Positions 1-12,475 are shown, counted from the stretch's first letter. The stretch is DNA of 64,000 nt from Distichodus sexfasciatus (GCA_032718565.1 JAVGVS010000761.1:1-64000), one strand, 5' to 3'. Numbers and translations: made by a program. Notes: generated by a model not told the origin, from the sequence alone.

Positions 1-84
1 TGCATGTGACAAAGAATCTTAAATCTTGAAAATAATCACTAACTTTCACTACATAGACCTTAAGAGAGTACAAATTGTGACCCG

Positions 85-532
85 GAACAAAATTGAATGT
101 ATTGTTTATTTAATCTCAGCAGTTTACATTCTGTTATTTTCTTTCTGCCTATAAAACATTTATCAATTCTCTCTTATTTAGCAGTGTTTTTGCATTTCCA
201 CAACATTCAATTAACATTGGAAAGCTTTCTAAATCATTAAGGACCAAATGACTGAGAAAAACAATCATATTTCAGAATTTTATGGACTCAATTTTATGGA
301 AAACAAATACACAATATAATTAGCTCAGTAGTGGTAACATTTAAATTTGTATCAATGAACAGAAAAGAGTCGGATTAAACCTAAAAACTGAAACCTAAAA
401 TAAACACCCATAAACAGAGCAATTGACGTAAATGATGTAAAATATAACCCAGAACCCTACTTGATAGAAAATAAGTAGTCATGCTAAAAAGATTATCTGC
501 ATCCCCATCTTTGCTATTAGCGGTAATGTATA
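85..532 (-). other. dsp: dsp 3' UTR (predicted)
   Basis: AT-rich sequence directly after the stop codon, without other coding signal. The end is estimated from the polyadenylation signal and is not known exactly. Confidence 0.6.
105..110 (-). terminator. dsp: dsp polyadenylation signal
   Basis: The plus-strand TTTATT reads AATAAA on the minus strand, about 425 bases after the stop. It is the only canonical AATAAA on that strand between the stop and the window edge; an overlapping ATTAAA lies at 109-114. Confidence 0.6.
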
Positions 533-3500
533 TTAAGGAGTGTAAGAGTTAGATGTGGAGGTGTAGCTGTAAGTGATGCTGGAGGAGTAGTCAACACTTC
601 CTCTGCGTGATCCGCTTCTAGAGCCGCTTCGGGATCCGGTACGAGAGCCGGGTCCGGAGGAGATGTTGTAGGGGCTGCTGATTCCCTTAGTGGACATGGA
701 AGAAGCCTGGAGCATTTTCATTCCGTTTGTCTCCTCCACCATGCAGCTGTCCATCGCCTCTTTGTAGGAGACTTTCAGCTTGGTTTTAGGGCAGGTGAGA
801 ATCTTCACGTGGTTCCTGGTGTCCTGCAGCTTCTGAGCTCCTTTACCGTCTAACCAACCTCTTCGAATGGCTTCTTCGATGCTGACTCGCTTGCCAGTGC
901 CTGGCTCCATCAGTCCGCCGGTCAGGTACTGGAACTCCAGGAACCTCTGCCCTGCTTCGTATGGCAGCCACTTTTCTTTCATAGCCTCGGCAGCCGACAT
1001 TTTCCCTTTGGTCTTCACATCCTCAAAGCCTATGTAGGCCTTCTGGGCTGGTTTGAGCTTGGTGGCCATGTCTTCCTCAATGATGCTCTGATGCACAGCG
1101 TCTTGCAGGGAGAGCCTCTGGCCATTGGCAGGGTTGATGATACCGCCAGTGCAGGTTTGGGCCTCCAGGAGGCGTTGGGTAGTGATGGAGTCCACTATTC
1201 CACGTCGATGTGCTTCAGAGATTGTGATCTTCTCCAGCGTTTCCGTGTCAAAAATAGCCGCAATCGGACTCTGATCATCCAGGATGTCGGAAGGAGGCGA
1301 GAGCGTGATGGAGACGCTAGCGAAACGCTTGCGAACCGTCGGGGAGGTGGGGGCAGGTTCGGTGGGGCTACTGTGGGTCACCATGTCTTCGGCACTGCTG
1401 GTGCAGAGAGACAGTTCACTGCTGTTGCTGTGGCTTGAAAGAAGATTGGCAAACTGGTGGAGGGTCAGGACTCCAGAGCGGTACTGGTCTAAGGAACTTT
1501 TGTTAATGATGCCCTTTTTAATGGAATCCTGAATGTCATACTGGGTGCCTGTTTTACGGTCAATGATGACCAGTCGGGTGTTGCCATCCGAATCCGTGAT
1601 GGTAATCTCCTCCCACTCACACTCTTGCTCAGACAGTTCGAGAAAGGTGTCGTAATCAATCAGCTCCTTATGGTACGCCTCACGTACGGTCATCTCTTTG
1701 CCCGTGTCCGGGTCTACAATCACCACTCTCCTCTTCCGAAGGGTGGTGTTCTGGCTCACCTGCTGCTTTGCCTTCTTCTTGTCCTGCAAAGGCAGCAGGA
1801 TAAGACCAGTCTTGGGATCTGTAACGCATCTCTTTTTCAGTTGAAGGTAAGTTAGGTTTTCTTGAGTGTTGGGATCGAAGAAACCCTTAGTGTCATCACC
1901 TTCGTACTGCAAAATCTCGTTCATCTCACGGCCAAAGTAGCCTCTTTTGTAAGCCAGTTCAACGTCGATACGATGGCTCTCTATAGGGTCTATAATGCCG
2001 CCGCTTGCGATCTGAGCCTCCAGAAGCCTGATGCCGTGACCCTTTTCGATGATCTCCTTCTCGATGGCTTGAAAGAGTGAGATGAGCTGTCCGGTATGGG
2101 GGTCCTTGTAGCCAGTGACGGCCCTTTCAGCAGACAGAAGTTTGTCCTTATATTCTCTACCCACCAGGCATCTCTTCCATGCCTCGTCCACAGTCATGGA
2201 GACGTTGTTAACCGGGTCGATCATGAAACCAGATGCAGCTTGAGCTTCAAGAAGTTCCAATGTGGTGCCTGGACGGAGAAGCCCTTCTTTCATCGCCTGG
2301 TAGAATGGCAAGACTCTGTCGTGTGCTTCATCGTATACTCCAGCAATGCAACTTGAGCCACTGAGGTACGGCTTAAGCTTTTTCGCAAAATCCCCAATAC
2401 CGATAATGCCTTTTTTGATGTTTTCCATGTCGGCTTTAGAAATCAAGTTGGACTTCAAAAGCTCATTAAGTGAAACGTTGCCACGAATGCCAGGAAGGTA
2501 GAAGTTGTTATCTTTTGCATTCAAGAGAAGCAGGCCTGTTGCGGGTTCGGTGGTGCACTTGTTCCTTAATTCACTGTAGGTCACCTTCTCTCCAGTTGGT
2601 GGATCGATATAGCAGGCCGGTTTTTTGTTCAGTGCACGGTAAAGCTCCTCGTCAATCAAGCCGCGATCTAAGGCGATGTCTTTAGGCAAGAAGACACTTA
2701 GCACAGGGTCAATGATGCCTCCCACAGCTTCCTGAGCCTGTAACAGTCGAAGTGCTGTCTCTTTGTCGAGTCGACCCATCTTCCATGCCTGCCCAGCAGA
2801 AAGGAGCTTGCCACTGTAGGCATCCTTGAACCCTGTGCAAGCTGCCTCAGCTTTGATGAGAGCATCCCTGTCCTCTGTGTCAACGACGCCCCGTGAGCAT
2901 GCCGCATCCACCGACATCTTCTCATTAAACTTTGGATCAATTATGTGGCCAGTTGCGGCTTGGGCTTCCAAGAGCATTACGGCACTCTCCGAACTTATCA
3001 AGTTTTTACTTTTGGCTTCGGTGATCGGCAGTCGGTTCTGTGACTCTTTGACTCCTGCAATAACCCCTGCACCTTTAAGATTGGGTTGAATGTCCAGCGC
3101 AACTTCTTCCACTGTCTTCTGACCCTTCAACAGCTTTTCAAGGGTTGCTTTGTCAATGATCCCACAATCACAAAGTTGGTGAGCAGTCACCTTCCTCCTA
3201 ACGCCATCAAAAACAAGCTTTGATGGATCGATTGTGGTCACTTTTTCATCCGTCTGAGTCTGCTTGGAGAAGGCACTTGGGCGTTGTTGCAGCTTCCTAA
3301 GCTCTCTCTCGAGGGCCTCCCTCTTACGGATGAGTTCGGACACCTCTGACTCGGAGCTCTGCAGCCGCGTCCGGTAGCGGTCCTCGACGCTTCTCAGTTC
3401 GGCGGTCAGCCTCGTGATCTCGCTGCGTAGGGAAGTCCTGTCTCTCTCTGCTGTGTTTTTATCCGATTCGTACTGTCTAACCTGACCCTCCTTGATCTCG

Positions 3501-3733
3501 CATTGGCTTTTCCAGTAGTTGAAGTCCTTGCGGATCTTGTCAATTTCTTCCTGGAGGCGTTGCTTCTGCCGCAGTTCCGATTCCAAAGAGACCTTGATAC
3601 GAGTCAGCTCCTCCTCAAAGCGTTGTTGCTTTCCCTTATCCATTTCTAGCAGCTTGAGCTTGGCCAAGAGACCATCTCTCTCTTGCAGGATCTCGTTGTA
3701 ACGTGTCTGGGACTCGTGAATCAGCAGAGAAGT
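533..3733 (-). CDS. dsp: dsp exon 24 (rod end, plakin-repeat domains, tail)
   Basis: 1,066 codons plus stop TAA at 533-535 (residues 1657-2722), after acceptor CTTTTTCCAG. The first ~165 residues finish the coiled coil. SKLVFDGVRRKVTA opens the plakin-repeat region, with LLEAQAATG and GGIIDP-type repeats forming domains A, B and C that bind keratin or desmin. Domain C contains LPYEAGQRFLEFQYLTGG, nearly identical to human. The tail has GSRTGSRSGSRSGSRRGS, a target region for kinases and Arg methylation in human DSP. The end, YSSSITYSYTSTSNSYTP, differs from human but keeps the Ser/Tyr richness. Confidence 0.98.
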   Translation of the reverse strand, partial: TSLLIHESQTRYNEILQERDGLLAKLKLLEMDKGKQQRFEEELTRIKVSLESELRQKQRLQEEIDKIRKDFNYWKSQCEIKEGQVRQYESDKNTAERDRTSLRSEITRLTAELRSVEDRYRTRLQSSESEVSELIRKREALERELRKLQQRPSAFSKQTQTDEKVTTIDPSKLVFDGVRRKVTAHQLCDCGIIDKATLEKLLKGQKTVEEVALDIQPNLKGAGVIAGVKESQNRLPITEAKSKNLISSESAVMLLEAQAATGHIIDPKFNEKMSVDAACSRGVVDTEDRDALIKAEAACTGFKDAYSGKLLSAGQAWKMGRLDKETALRLLQAQEAVGGIIDPVLSVFLPKDIALDRGLIDEELYRALNKKPACYIDPPTGEKVTYSELRNKCTTEPATGLLLLNAKDNNFYLPGIRGNVSLNELLKSNLISKADMENIKKGIIGIGDFAKKLKPYLSGSSCIAGVYDEAHDRVLPFYQAMKEGLLRPGTTLELLEAQAASGFMIDPVNNVSMTVDEAWKRCLVGREYKDKLLSAERAVTGYKDPHTGQLISLFQAIEKEIIEKGHGIRLLEAQIASGGIIDPIESHRIDVELAYKRGYFGREMNEILQYEGDDTKGFFDPNTQENLTYLQLKKRCVTDPKTGLILLPLQDKKKAKQQVSQNTTLRKRRVVIVDPDTGKEMTVREAYHKELIDYDTFLELSEQECEWEEITITDSDGNTRLVIIDRKTGTQYDIQDSIKKGIINKSSLDQYRSGVLTLHQFANLLSSHSNSSELSLCTSSAEDMVTHSSPTEPAPTSPTVRKRFASVSITLSPPSDILDDQSPIAAIFDTETLEKITISEAHRRGIVDSITTQRLLEAQTCTGGIINPANGQRLSLQDAVHQSIIEEDMATKLKPAQKAYIGFEDVKTKGKMSAAEAMKEKWLPYEAGQRFLEFQYLTGGLMEPGTGKRVSIEEAIRRGWLDGKGAQKLQDTRNHVKILTCPKTKLKVSYKEAMDSCMVEETNGMKMLQASSMSTKGISSPYNISSGPGSRTGSRSGSRSGSRRGSVDYSSSITYSYTSTSNSYTP

Positions 3734-6700
3734 CTGGAAAAAGAAACAAAATATCAGAAATGGTTTAAAATTATGACAATTTTACAATTTTGATTTAATT
3801 CATGCAATGATACATGAAGCACAGCTTGTATGTGCATGAAAAATGGAAAGAAATTTACACTATTTGTCAGTTTAATTGATTGATAGGATTGCAAAGCGTG
3901 TACTGCTATGGTGCAAAGCGTAAGAAGCGTTACAGCCGTGCTAATTTTGGCAGAATTTGGGTGGATTGGGCAATGTAAGTTATCCACGTTCAATACCTCC
4001 ACAGACTGCTTTTGGATTTTAGCTATTTCCGCCTTTAAATTTTCCCGCTCTTTTGTCAGCTCGCTAATGTGAGCCTGTAGTTCCAAGCCTCTTTTGGTGG
4101 AGCTTTGCAGTTGTTGCTGTAAGGCGGTCAACTGGGCCACGTGTTCGCTCTCGCCAACGTCCCGGCTGCTTCGCAGGTCATCTCGTTCCTGGCGAACGCT
4201 CCTCAGCTCCTCTTCCAACTTCAGCCGTTCCTTGGTGAGCGTTTGCGTGAGGCTCTTGAGCTTTTCGATCTCGTTGGTGCTCTCGTTCACTACACGGCTC
4301 TTGTCCTCTATGGTCTTGTAGAGGCTCTCATTGCGCAGGTTGGCCTCCCGGACGCGAGTCTGCTCCTGAAGCAGCTGCTGCTGAAGGGCTTTCAGCTCCG
4401 CCGTCAGCTTGGTAAGATTCTCAGATGTCGCTTTGTGCTCCTTCAGGCTCCTGTCCAGCTCCTCCTGCACGCGACGGAGGTCCTGCTCGTACCTTCGTCC
4501 CGTGGCACTCTCCTCCTCCTTGTTAATGCGGAGCGTGTTGATGGTGGTGGTGTACTCCCTACACGTCTGAGTCACCTTGTCCAGCTCAGACTCGATCCTC
4601 TTTCTCCTTGTCAACTCGTCCTGGCTGGATTTTTTCTCTTTCTCTAGCTCGGCCTCTAAGTTGTCCACCATAGTTTGCAGGTCCTTGATCCGACTCTGTA
4701 GCCTGCCAGCGTTTTGTTCCACCTTGCTCCTCTCACTCATTTCCTTCTCTAGCTCAACACGCACAATGTTCGTCTCCCGCTCAGAGATCTTCAACTTGTT
4801 GATTGTTTCCAAAGAGGAGGTGTGCTTAGCTTGCAGGTCTGCCGCCACCTGACTTAGGCTTTGGTTCTCCACTTCCAATGCTTTCCGTTTCCGGGTTTCG
4901 TCCTCTAGGTTCTGGGTAAGCAAGGCAATCTGACGGATTTTGTCCTGCAATCTGTTGTTGGCCTGTGCCAGTTCTTCCTTGTGCGTAGTCTCCAGTTCAC
5001 TTCTCTGTCGTGTGAAGGTTTGAATCTGCACTTCCAGTTCCTTTCGTCTCTTGGTCTCCTCCGTTCCTGTGGACCTCTGCTGGTGCGCCTCCTGTTCGGC
5101 CCTCTTTTTGGCATCTTCTATCTGGCCAATAGAGACCCGGACCCTCCTTAGCTCCTCTTCAACATCCTTTTTTTCTTCCAAGATCCTTTCCAACTTCAGC
5201 TTCAGGGCGGAAGTGTCATCTTCCTTCTGCTGTGTGACTTTGATCACATTGGTCTTGGTGATGTGGATCTCGGACTCGTAGGTTTGTTTCAGGCTATTTA
5301 GCTCCTGGCTGTACTGGTTTCTTACCTTAGACGTCTCGGATTCCGCCGCCCGGCGCCTGGACTCCTCGTCCTCCAGCTGTAACTTGAGCCGCTCGATCTC
5401 CCGCTCCTTGTCTTTGATGGACTTCTCAAAGTCGATCTTGGACCAGTTGAGCTCGTCCAGCTCTTTCTGTCTCTTGCGGATGGCGGTTTCGTATTCGCTC
5501 TGCTGGCTCGTGTAGCGCTCCTCGGCCAGCCTCCGCTTGCGCTTCTCCTCCTCGATGAGCAGCGTGAGTCGAGCCACCTGATCTTCCAGGTCTTTCAGCC
5601 TGTTCTGGGTGGTGTCCAGGTTTTCCCTCGTGGCATGGTGCCTCTTGGCCTCCGTGCTTTTGATTTCCTCCACATTGATCAGCTTTTCTTTATAGTGCGA
5701 CAGCTCCAGTTGGTAACGGGACAGCGTGTCCTCCAGCGACTTGCTCTTCTGGATGCGATCCTGCAGCTCGTCCTTCAGGCGCCTGAGATCCTCCTCCAAA
5801 AGCTCAATTTTAGTGTTTCTTATCTGAACAAAAACACAAGATAACAAATGGACAGTTAGGGTCAGTTATACAAGTTACTGAGAGCTGGATCAATACGATC
5901 TATATTGTGACGCTCGAGATAAAAATTCCAGCAATTATTTAGAATTGTAAAAATTTGTAGCATGCATATCATTCTGTGGTCACTGACCTTTAGCTCCTCC
6001 ATGTTCTTCAGCATCTCACCAAGGAACTTGTAGTAGTCACTGGAGCGAGTCAGCAGCTCTATGTAACGAGACTGCAGATCTCCTGCCTAAAGCAAAAGTA
6101 TCACATGAACATATAAGGAAATGTTTCACCTATTAATATTAAAAATGTCACATAACCTCATGCCTGTACCTTTTGTATGTAAAGTGTGAGTGGAACAAAC
6201 ATTCTATTTTTAAAATACCAGTAATCTCCGGTGCATATGTTTATTAGATATCAATATCTTTGAACCGATATACAGTAATCCCCCAGTTATACGCAGATCA
6301 GGACTCGCGGATCTAGTCATACGCGGATTTTTCACGAGAACCGAACTCCTAGTTTTACGTGGAAATCTCTGCAACAGCGCAGAACCTGCAAATATTCTCC
6401 ACTTTTTTTCTTTTTTTTTTTGCTTTTTTGGTGACAATATATTTTTTACGCATTTTATTTCTAAATTATTAAGAAAAATGTACTCTTTTATGAACGTAAA
6501 TTCTGTATAAATGTTTTTGTACTGTTGCGAGAACACAAAGAAAACTCTTTTGGGATAGTTAAATATGCTGTACTGGGACTTGCATCGGACAGCCGTTTTT
6601 TTTTTTAAAGCACTCTGTCCGCAGCCTGTCTGCCTCCCCTGACTCATCTTGAGAGATTCTCTTGTTTTTCGTTTGGTTAACATTTTTTTGCATTTCTACT

Positions 6701-9700
6701 TTAGTATGTTTCAGAGAATTCCATATTTTTAATTTAAACCTAATTATTGTTTATAATGTTTGCGTCTCGGCCGAGAAAGACAGGCTGACGGCCGCCGTGC
6801 ATCGGACAGCCGTTTTTTTTCCCCAGAGATACAGATTGCCAGTCCGTCCCTGACTCATCTTGAGTGTTTTTTAAACCCCAATAGTTTTATTACTGTACTG
6901 TAAATTAAATTAAAAGAGGCGGTTAAGCTCAGTCGCCGCCCAGTGTCTGTGTCTCTACAATAAGACGCGCCGCTGCTGAACAGTAAATTATTGAACTGTA
7001 AAAAATATTGGTCATTACACTTACATTTTACTGTTTTTTTTTTTTTTTACTAAAAACTACACTAATTAATTACTGTATTTACCTGTTTTTACCAAAGAAA
7101 GTGCCCTTGCATGAATTACATTACACACCTGTATGGGCATACCTAATATTCTCGTTAAGAGTAAAGTATTAAACTGAGTTTAAAATGAAATTAAAGTGTT
7201 CTGGAAGCAGATTTGGGCGCATATTTAGGGTTTACACTACATAAATAGGTATTTTTAGGATTTTTTTTAACCAAAACACAATAACGCGTTTTTTCATTAT
7301 ACGCGGGTGTTCTTGGAACGTAACCCCCGCGAATAACGAGGGATTACTGTATTCTGTAAAAATGAAAACTAAGGGCTGACCGATGTTTTTTTCCAGGGCT
7401 GATACTGATTATTACAAATTGAGGCGATTGATAACCGATATTTTGAACAGAGAACTTTTAATTTGGTGTTGATAGGTCAAATTTGTGATGTCTAATCAAT
7501 CGGATTTCTGTAGACCAGATGTGGTTACTTTTGACAGAGAGCCAGGATTTTATTTTTTAAATCAATTTGGTCATTGTATCGGTTTAAAAAAAATGACCAT
7601 TACTAATAACCATAAAAATGATAAATAATCTGTTGACCCCTAATCTCTCTACTATTTAATTTTTCAACAAAATGACCTGTTTAAACATCAATGTTTGGAA
7701 TTTATTGATGGAACAGAGTCCTAGAGTCCTACTAGGGATGGGAATTGATAAGATTTGATCAATATCAATGCTATTGTCGATTCTATCAAATCCAATTCCT
7801 TATCAATTCTCTTATCGATTCCTGAGTAGTTTTTTGAGAGTGAAAAAAGTCTTCTGCGTCTTGAATAAATAAATATCAAGTAAATGGCTGTACTGTGAAT
7901 AGTTATCAGCTGAAATATACGTTTTGTCTGTAATAAATGGGACGATTTAACAGAACTGGAAGGCTTTAGTGAATGTTGGACTAACAAACGCAGCGTGTGT
8001 TTACGTTGTGAAAAATATCATTTATGCATCATGATTCCATGATGGTCGATGGTTAAGTCGCTGAGAGTGTGACGTAATGTACCGTTAAGAAGAATCCATC
8101 ATGTTGGAGGTGTACAAATTTGATGTAACTGATCAATTGGAACCGGGTGTGAGTCGGAACCTACACACTATTAAACCCTCTGCTAAAATGGCTTCATATT
8201 GTTAAAATGAATCAATCTAAAGTGTACAGTAAGCTGGTATGAGCACCTCCTGGGTCAACACGGTGGCCGGAGACTGCAGCATGGTCCTCTTAATGGGAAT
8301 GTTCAGCAGCGTCTCCAGGCCCGAACTGTATGAGGCCAACTGCAGCTCATAGTCCTGAAAATAGAACATTACAGAGATCACAACAAGAAATGACTCGGTT
8401 CAGAACAGGATAAGTGCATGTGTTAATAAATTTGGTAATATTTACAGACAGCTAACCATATGCCGCTACCGCCACTACATGCAGTGTTAATTATGTTTAA
8501 TATTTGGTTAGACTGTGATGAACTGTAGGATCTGCACCTTGATGGAGGCGGAGCACGTGTCGGCATCTTTCTGAACGTCCTCCACCTTGTCCTTCTTCCC
8601 TTTAATCTCAGAGTGCAGTGCCTAAAAACACAGGAGCAGTCAAAATTCTGAACACAGTGGAGCGTTCACCAGCAAAATCTCTTGTCTTTACATGCTCAAC
8701 TCAATTTTAACCGAATTGTATGTTTGCCTCACTTAGCGAATGTGAGGTGACACATGAGCTGTGTCCCGAGCCGCTTAATAGTATGGTAGGTAAGGTGCTC
8801 TTATCTCACTTTTCTATGTGGTAGTATGCTTCTCAGGAAATAGCCGGGGTTGTAGCTTAACGGATCTCTACACACTAGGTAGTGCACATGGAGAGTCACA
8901 CGCAGCCTATTTGACTTGGTACATTACATAGAGCGGGAAGTGACTTTTTCTTAAAATGTTGTGCACTACGCTGGAAATGCTCTGCCCTCGCCCCACTCTG
9001 CTTTCACTCTGTGACAAAATTCTGAGCGCACAGTGGAACTTGTCTTTATGTGACTCTGCCTTCATCATTCATCTGTATCGGCAGCTATAAGCATGAAAAT
9101 ATCGGATATTGGCATCGATCGGTGATTCCCATATCGTGCATCCCTAAATTCTAACACTAATAATTAAAAATTTAAATCATATTACAACTTACTTTCCAAA
9201 CTCATACAATGTTGCTGAATTTGCTGTAAACGAGTGTGTGCGTGTGTGCGAGACCTTCTGCTGGTTGAGGTGGTCCATGAGCGCCTGCACGCTGGTGAAT
9301 TTGGAGGTCTGCAGAGCGTCCAGGCGCTGGTTGGTGTTCTGCATCCACTGGTTGAGCTGAGAGCTGCTCTGCTGGTAGTGTTTTAACTGCTTCTCCTGTT
9401 TCTCCAAGTCCCACATCCTGACACACACACAGTTCGGTCAGATAAGACTGGATTCAACCACTAACGTCAGACATCAAAGTCCAAAGAGCTGTCTTAAAAG
9501 AAGAGTAACTGGACCATATGTTTTTTAGGGTCGAGTCTGACTCATCCCTCGAAGGAGCAGTGGTCAGCTTTCTGACAGTGCTTGTGGACGGTACCTTGCT
9601 CATGTGGTACCTTTACCGGTCCAGGACTTGAACCGGCGCCCTTCCGATTACAGGGCCAAACTGCCTAACCGTTACACAACCAAACTCCCTGCTGCACTGG

Positions 9701-12475
9701 CCAGTGGTCAAGATTTTCTGTCTGATCTAAACATCAGTTGAAACTGAGTACTAAGATTGGCACTGTTAATGTTGCATTTGCCTTTGCGAGTTCATAGAAA
9801 CTGAAAGCTATACCCTCTTTTTTTACGTCCTATTTACCAGGCTCATCTCGTAGTTTGTGCTTGCGCCCCTCTTATGATATATGTCATCAGAGAGAATGCC
9901 GGACAGTAATTCTACTCTGTACGCTTAAAGAACAAAAAAAACTTGATTTGTGCTGCAATTAACAACGTCAAAGTCAAGGAGCCATAGGAACGTGACATGA
10001 AAAAAGCAAAAGTAAGACATTAAATGGCAAACAAACGTACATTTCCCTATGATATGGTACAACCAAGTAAACGTGGTGCTTTGAATACAGATTCCATAAT
10101 TTCTTGAATGTTTCCCAACTTCATATGTTTGACCGCAGTCTGGTTTACACCTGCTTTTAAAAGGTGGAAACGTTTAAGCGCAAAACAGACAAGCTCCGTC
10201 ACCTGCAGTCGTGATGCATACGTCAGAAAACCCAATCGATCGCAGTTAACACTTCTCCACACATTTGTTTGCGCGGAACTGCCACATTTCTACTGGCCTT
10301 CCCACAAACGCATATGCAGGAGCGAGACAAGCGCAACCAGCCTGTAGGCAGCGAAATTAATTTGGTTCGTACATATCACGGCATGTTTTAAAGCGGTAAT
10401 AGAAATGATTTAACGTCTAGAACACGTGCAAAAGCCTTTGTACATCTGGCCCCGAGTTTCTTTAAACACCAATACCTCATTGTTTTTCACTCTAATAAGA
10501 GCGCTCTTACCTGCTGTCGATCTGAGCCAGAATTCGGCGCCAGCGGTCCGACATCTGAGCCACCAGCTCGCTGAAGCGGGCCAGGTCTACATCGCACTGG
10601 TGGAAGCTCTGGTCGATCTGACCGTTCCAGTGCACAGCCTGGGCCAGCTGTGACTCCATGCTGCTCAGAACGTCTCGTTTCTGCTCCAGATCCGTTTTCA
10701 TGTTCTGTGCAGATAATAAAACATGCACATGATCTCACACACACTCAGTTCTCCAGGTCCATACCTCACTTGTTCTGTGGACGTAAAGCAGCTGCGTCTG
10801 AGTCAAAAGTGGTGCATCTTTAAATTCTTTATTTTATCAGCATATCTCATATTTAAAAAAATGACTGATACCGACAACCATAAAAATGTTAAATATCGTT
10901 GATAATAATCGATTCTAGCCGATAATCGATCAAACGCTAACCGATACTAACAAAATGGTTAGTACTACTATTTTGTAGTACTATTTAGCTGTGACGTGTC
11001 CTCCTTCTATAGATACTGACCTTCAGGGTGATGCAGTAATCCTCCAGCTCGGTGGCATTCAGGGAGCTGGTCTCCTTCTCGGTCAGTCGAGCCTCATGCA
11101 CTTTAACCACGTCCTCGGCGCGGGCCAGACTCTGCAGCAGAGCCCTCAGAGCGCTCAGCCTGCAACACACCGGTGGTCATCTCGTTAACGAGAAGTAGGA
11201 CTGAGTGAGTGATTGTTATTGCCATTAAAGTAAAAGGCCACACACACACACACACACTCTACCTCTCCAGGTACGCGGCGGAGAATCCCTGCAGGCTGCC
11301 CAGCTTCTGGTTGATGAGGTCGAGCTCGGAACGCAGGAATTTGGCCTGCTGTGTGTCTGTAGTTCCCTCCAGCTGCTTCAACACCGACTCCCTCAAGCGC
11401 AGATACTCGTCCCGAATCGAGTCCAGATCACGGTGGACACCCTGCCATCACACGCACACGTCAGGGATTAAGCCTAATCCTAGACTTACAACTTAGTCCA
11501 AGACTAGGCTTAATCCATTAGCAAGAAACCAGCCCATAATCCAAGACTAGGCTTAATCCATGTTCTATAAACCAGCCCAGGGCTGGAACATGGATTAAGC
11601 CTAGTCTTGGACTAAGTTGTAGTACCAATGGAGATTTACTATTCAAACTCAAAGCTAGTCTAGAACTAGTAGGAACACCCGTCAATAACTATACATATGT
11701 GTGTGTGTGTGTGTGTGTTTACCTGCAGTAGCTGCAGTCTCTGTGAGCACTCCTGCACGCTGGTGTGTGTGGGGATGTGGATGTGCTGAGTGAGGCCGGA
11801 CTCGGCTGCCTCCAGTCTGCGTCGGAGTGTGTGTATTTGTGTGAGGAGTGTGAGGTTCAGTGTGCTGCTGCTGCTGCTGCCGCCGCCGCCGCCGGGGGTG
11901 GTGATGGTGGTGGTGGGTGGGACGGGTGGGGTGGGGCTGGTCTTGGGTTGAGGCTCTTTAGACGGCGGCTCTGCCTTCTGCGGTGGAACTGGGGTAACCC
12001 AGCACACTCCTGCATAACACAGATCACACACAGTCACTCATAAAGCGTGTGTGTGTGCAAACATATAAAGCTCTTAACAATCACCACCTTGTGGCCAAAA
12101 TAGGGAATGACACCTTTAATGGTGGTGTCCCCCTGTGGCCAAAATAGGGGTGACACCTTTAATTATAGTGTCCCCTTGCGGCCAAAATAGGGGACGACAC
12201 CTTTAATAATAGTGTCCCCTTGTGGCCAAAATAAGCAACGACACCTTTAATAATAGCATCCCCTTGTGGCCAAAATAGGGAATGACACCTTTAACGGTGA
12301 TGTCCCCTTGTGGCCAAAATAGGATATGACATCTTTAATTATAGTGTCCCCTTGTGCCCAAAATAGGGAATGACACCTTTAATGGTGGTGTCCCCCTGTG
12401 GCTAAAATAGGGAATGATGTCCCCTTGTGGTCAAAATAAGGAATGACACCTTTGAGAATGAGAGTATTATGTTGT

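Noticed and set aside
3754..3996. Open frame continuing beyond dsp exon 23 on the minus strand
   Set aside because: A GT donor at 3995-3996 follows VE exactly where human exon 23 ends, and the extension loses coiled-coil composition. It is intron read-through.
12075..12455. Regularly spaced repeats like a CRISPR array
   Set aside because: Units are contiguous 44-bp minisatellite repeats without unique spacers, in a vertebrate intron.
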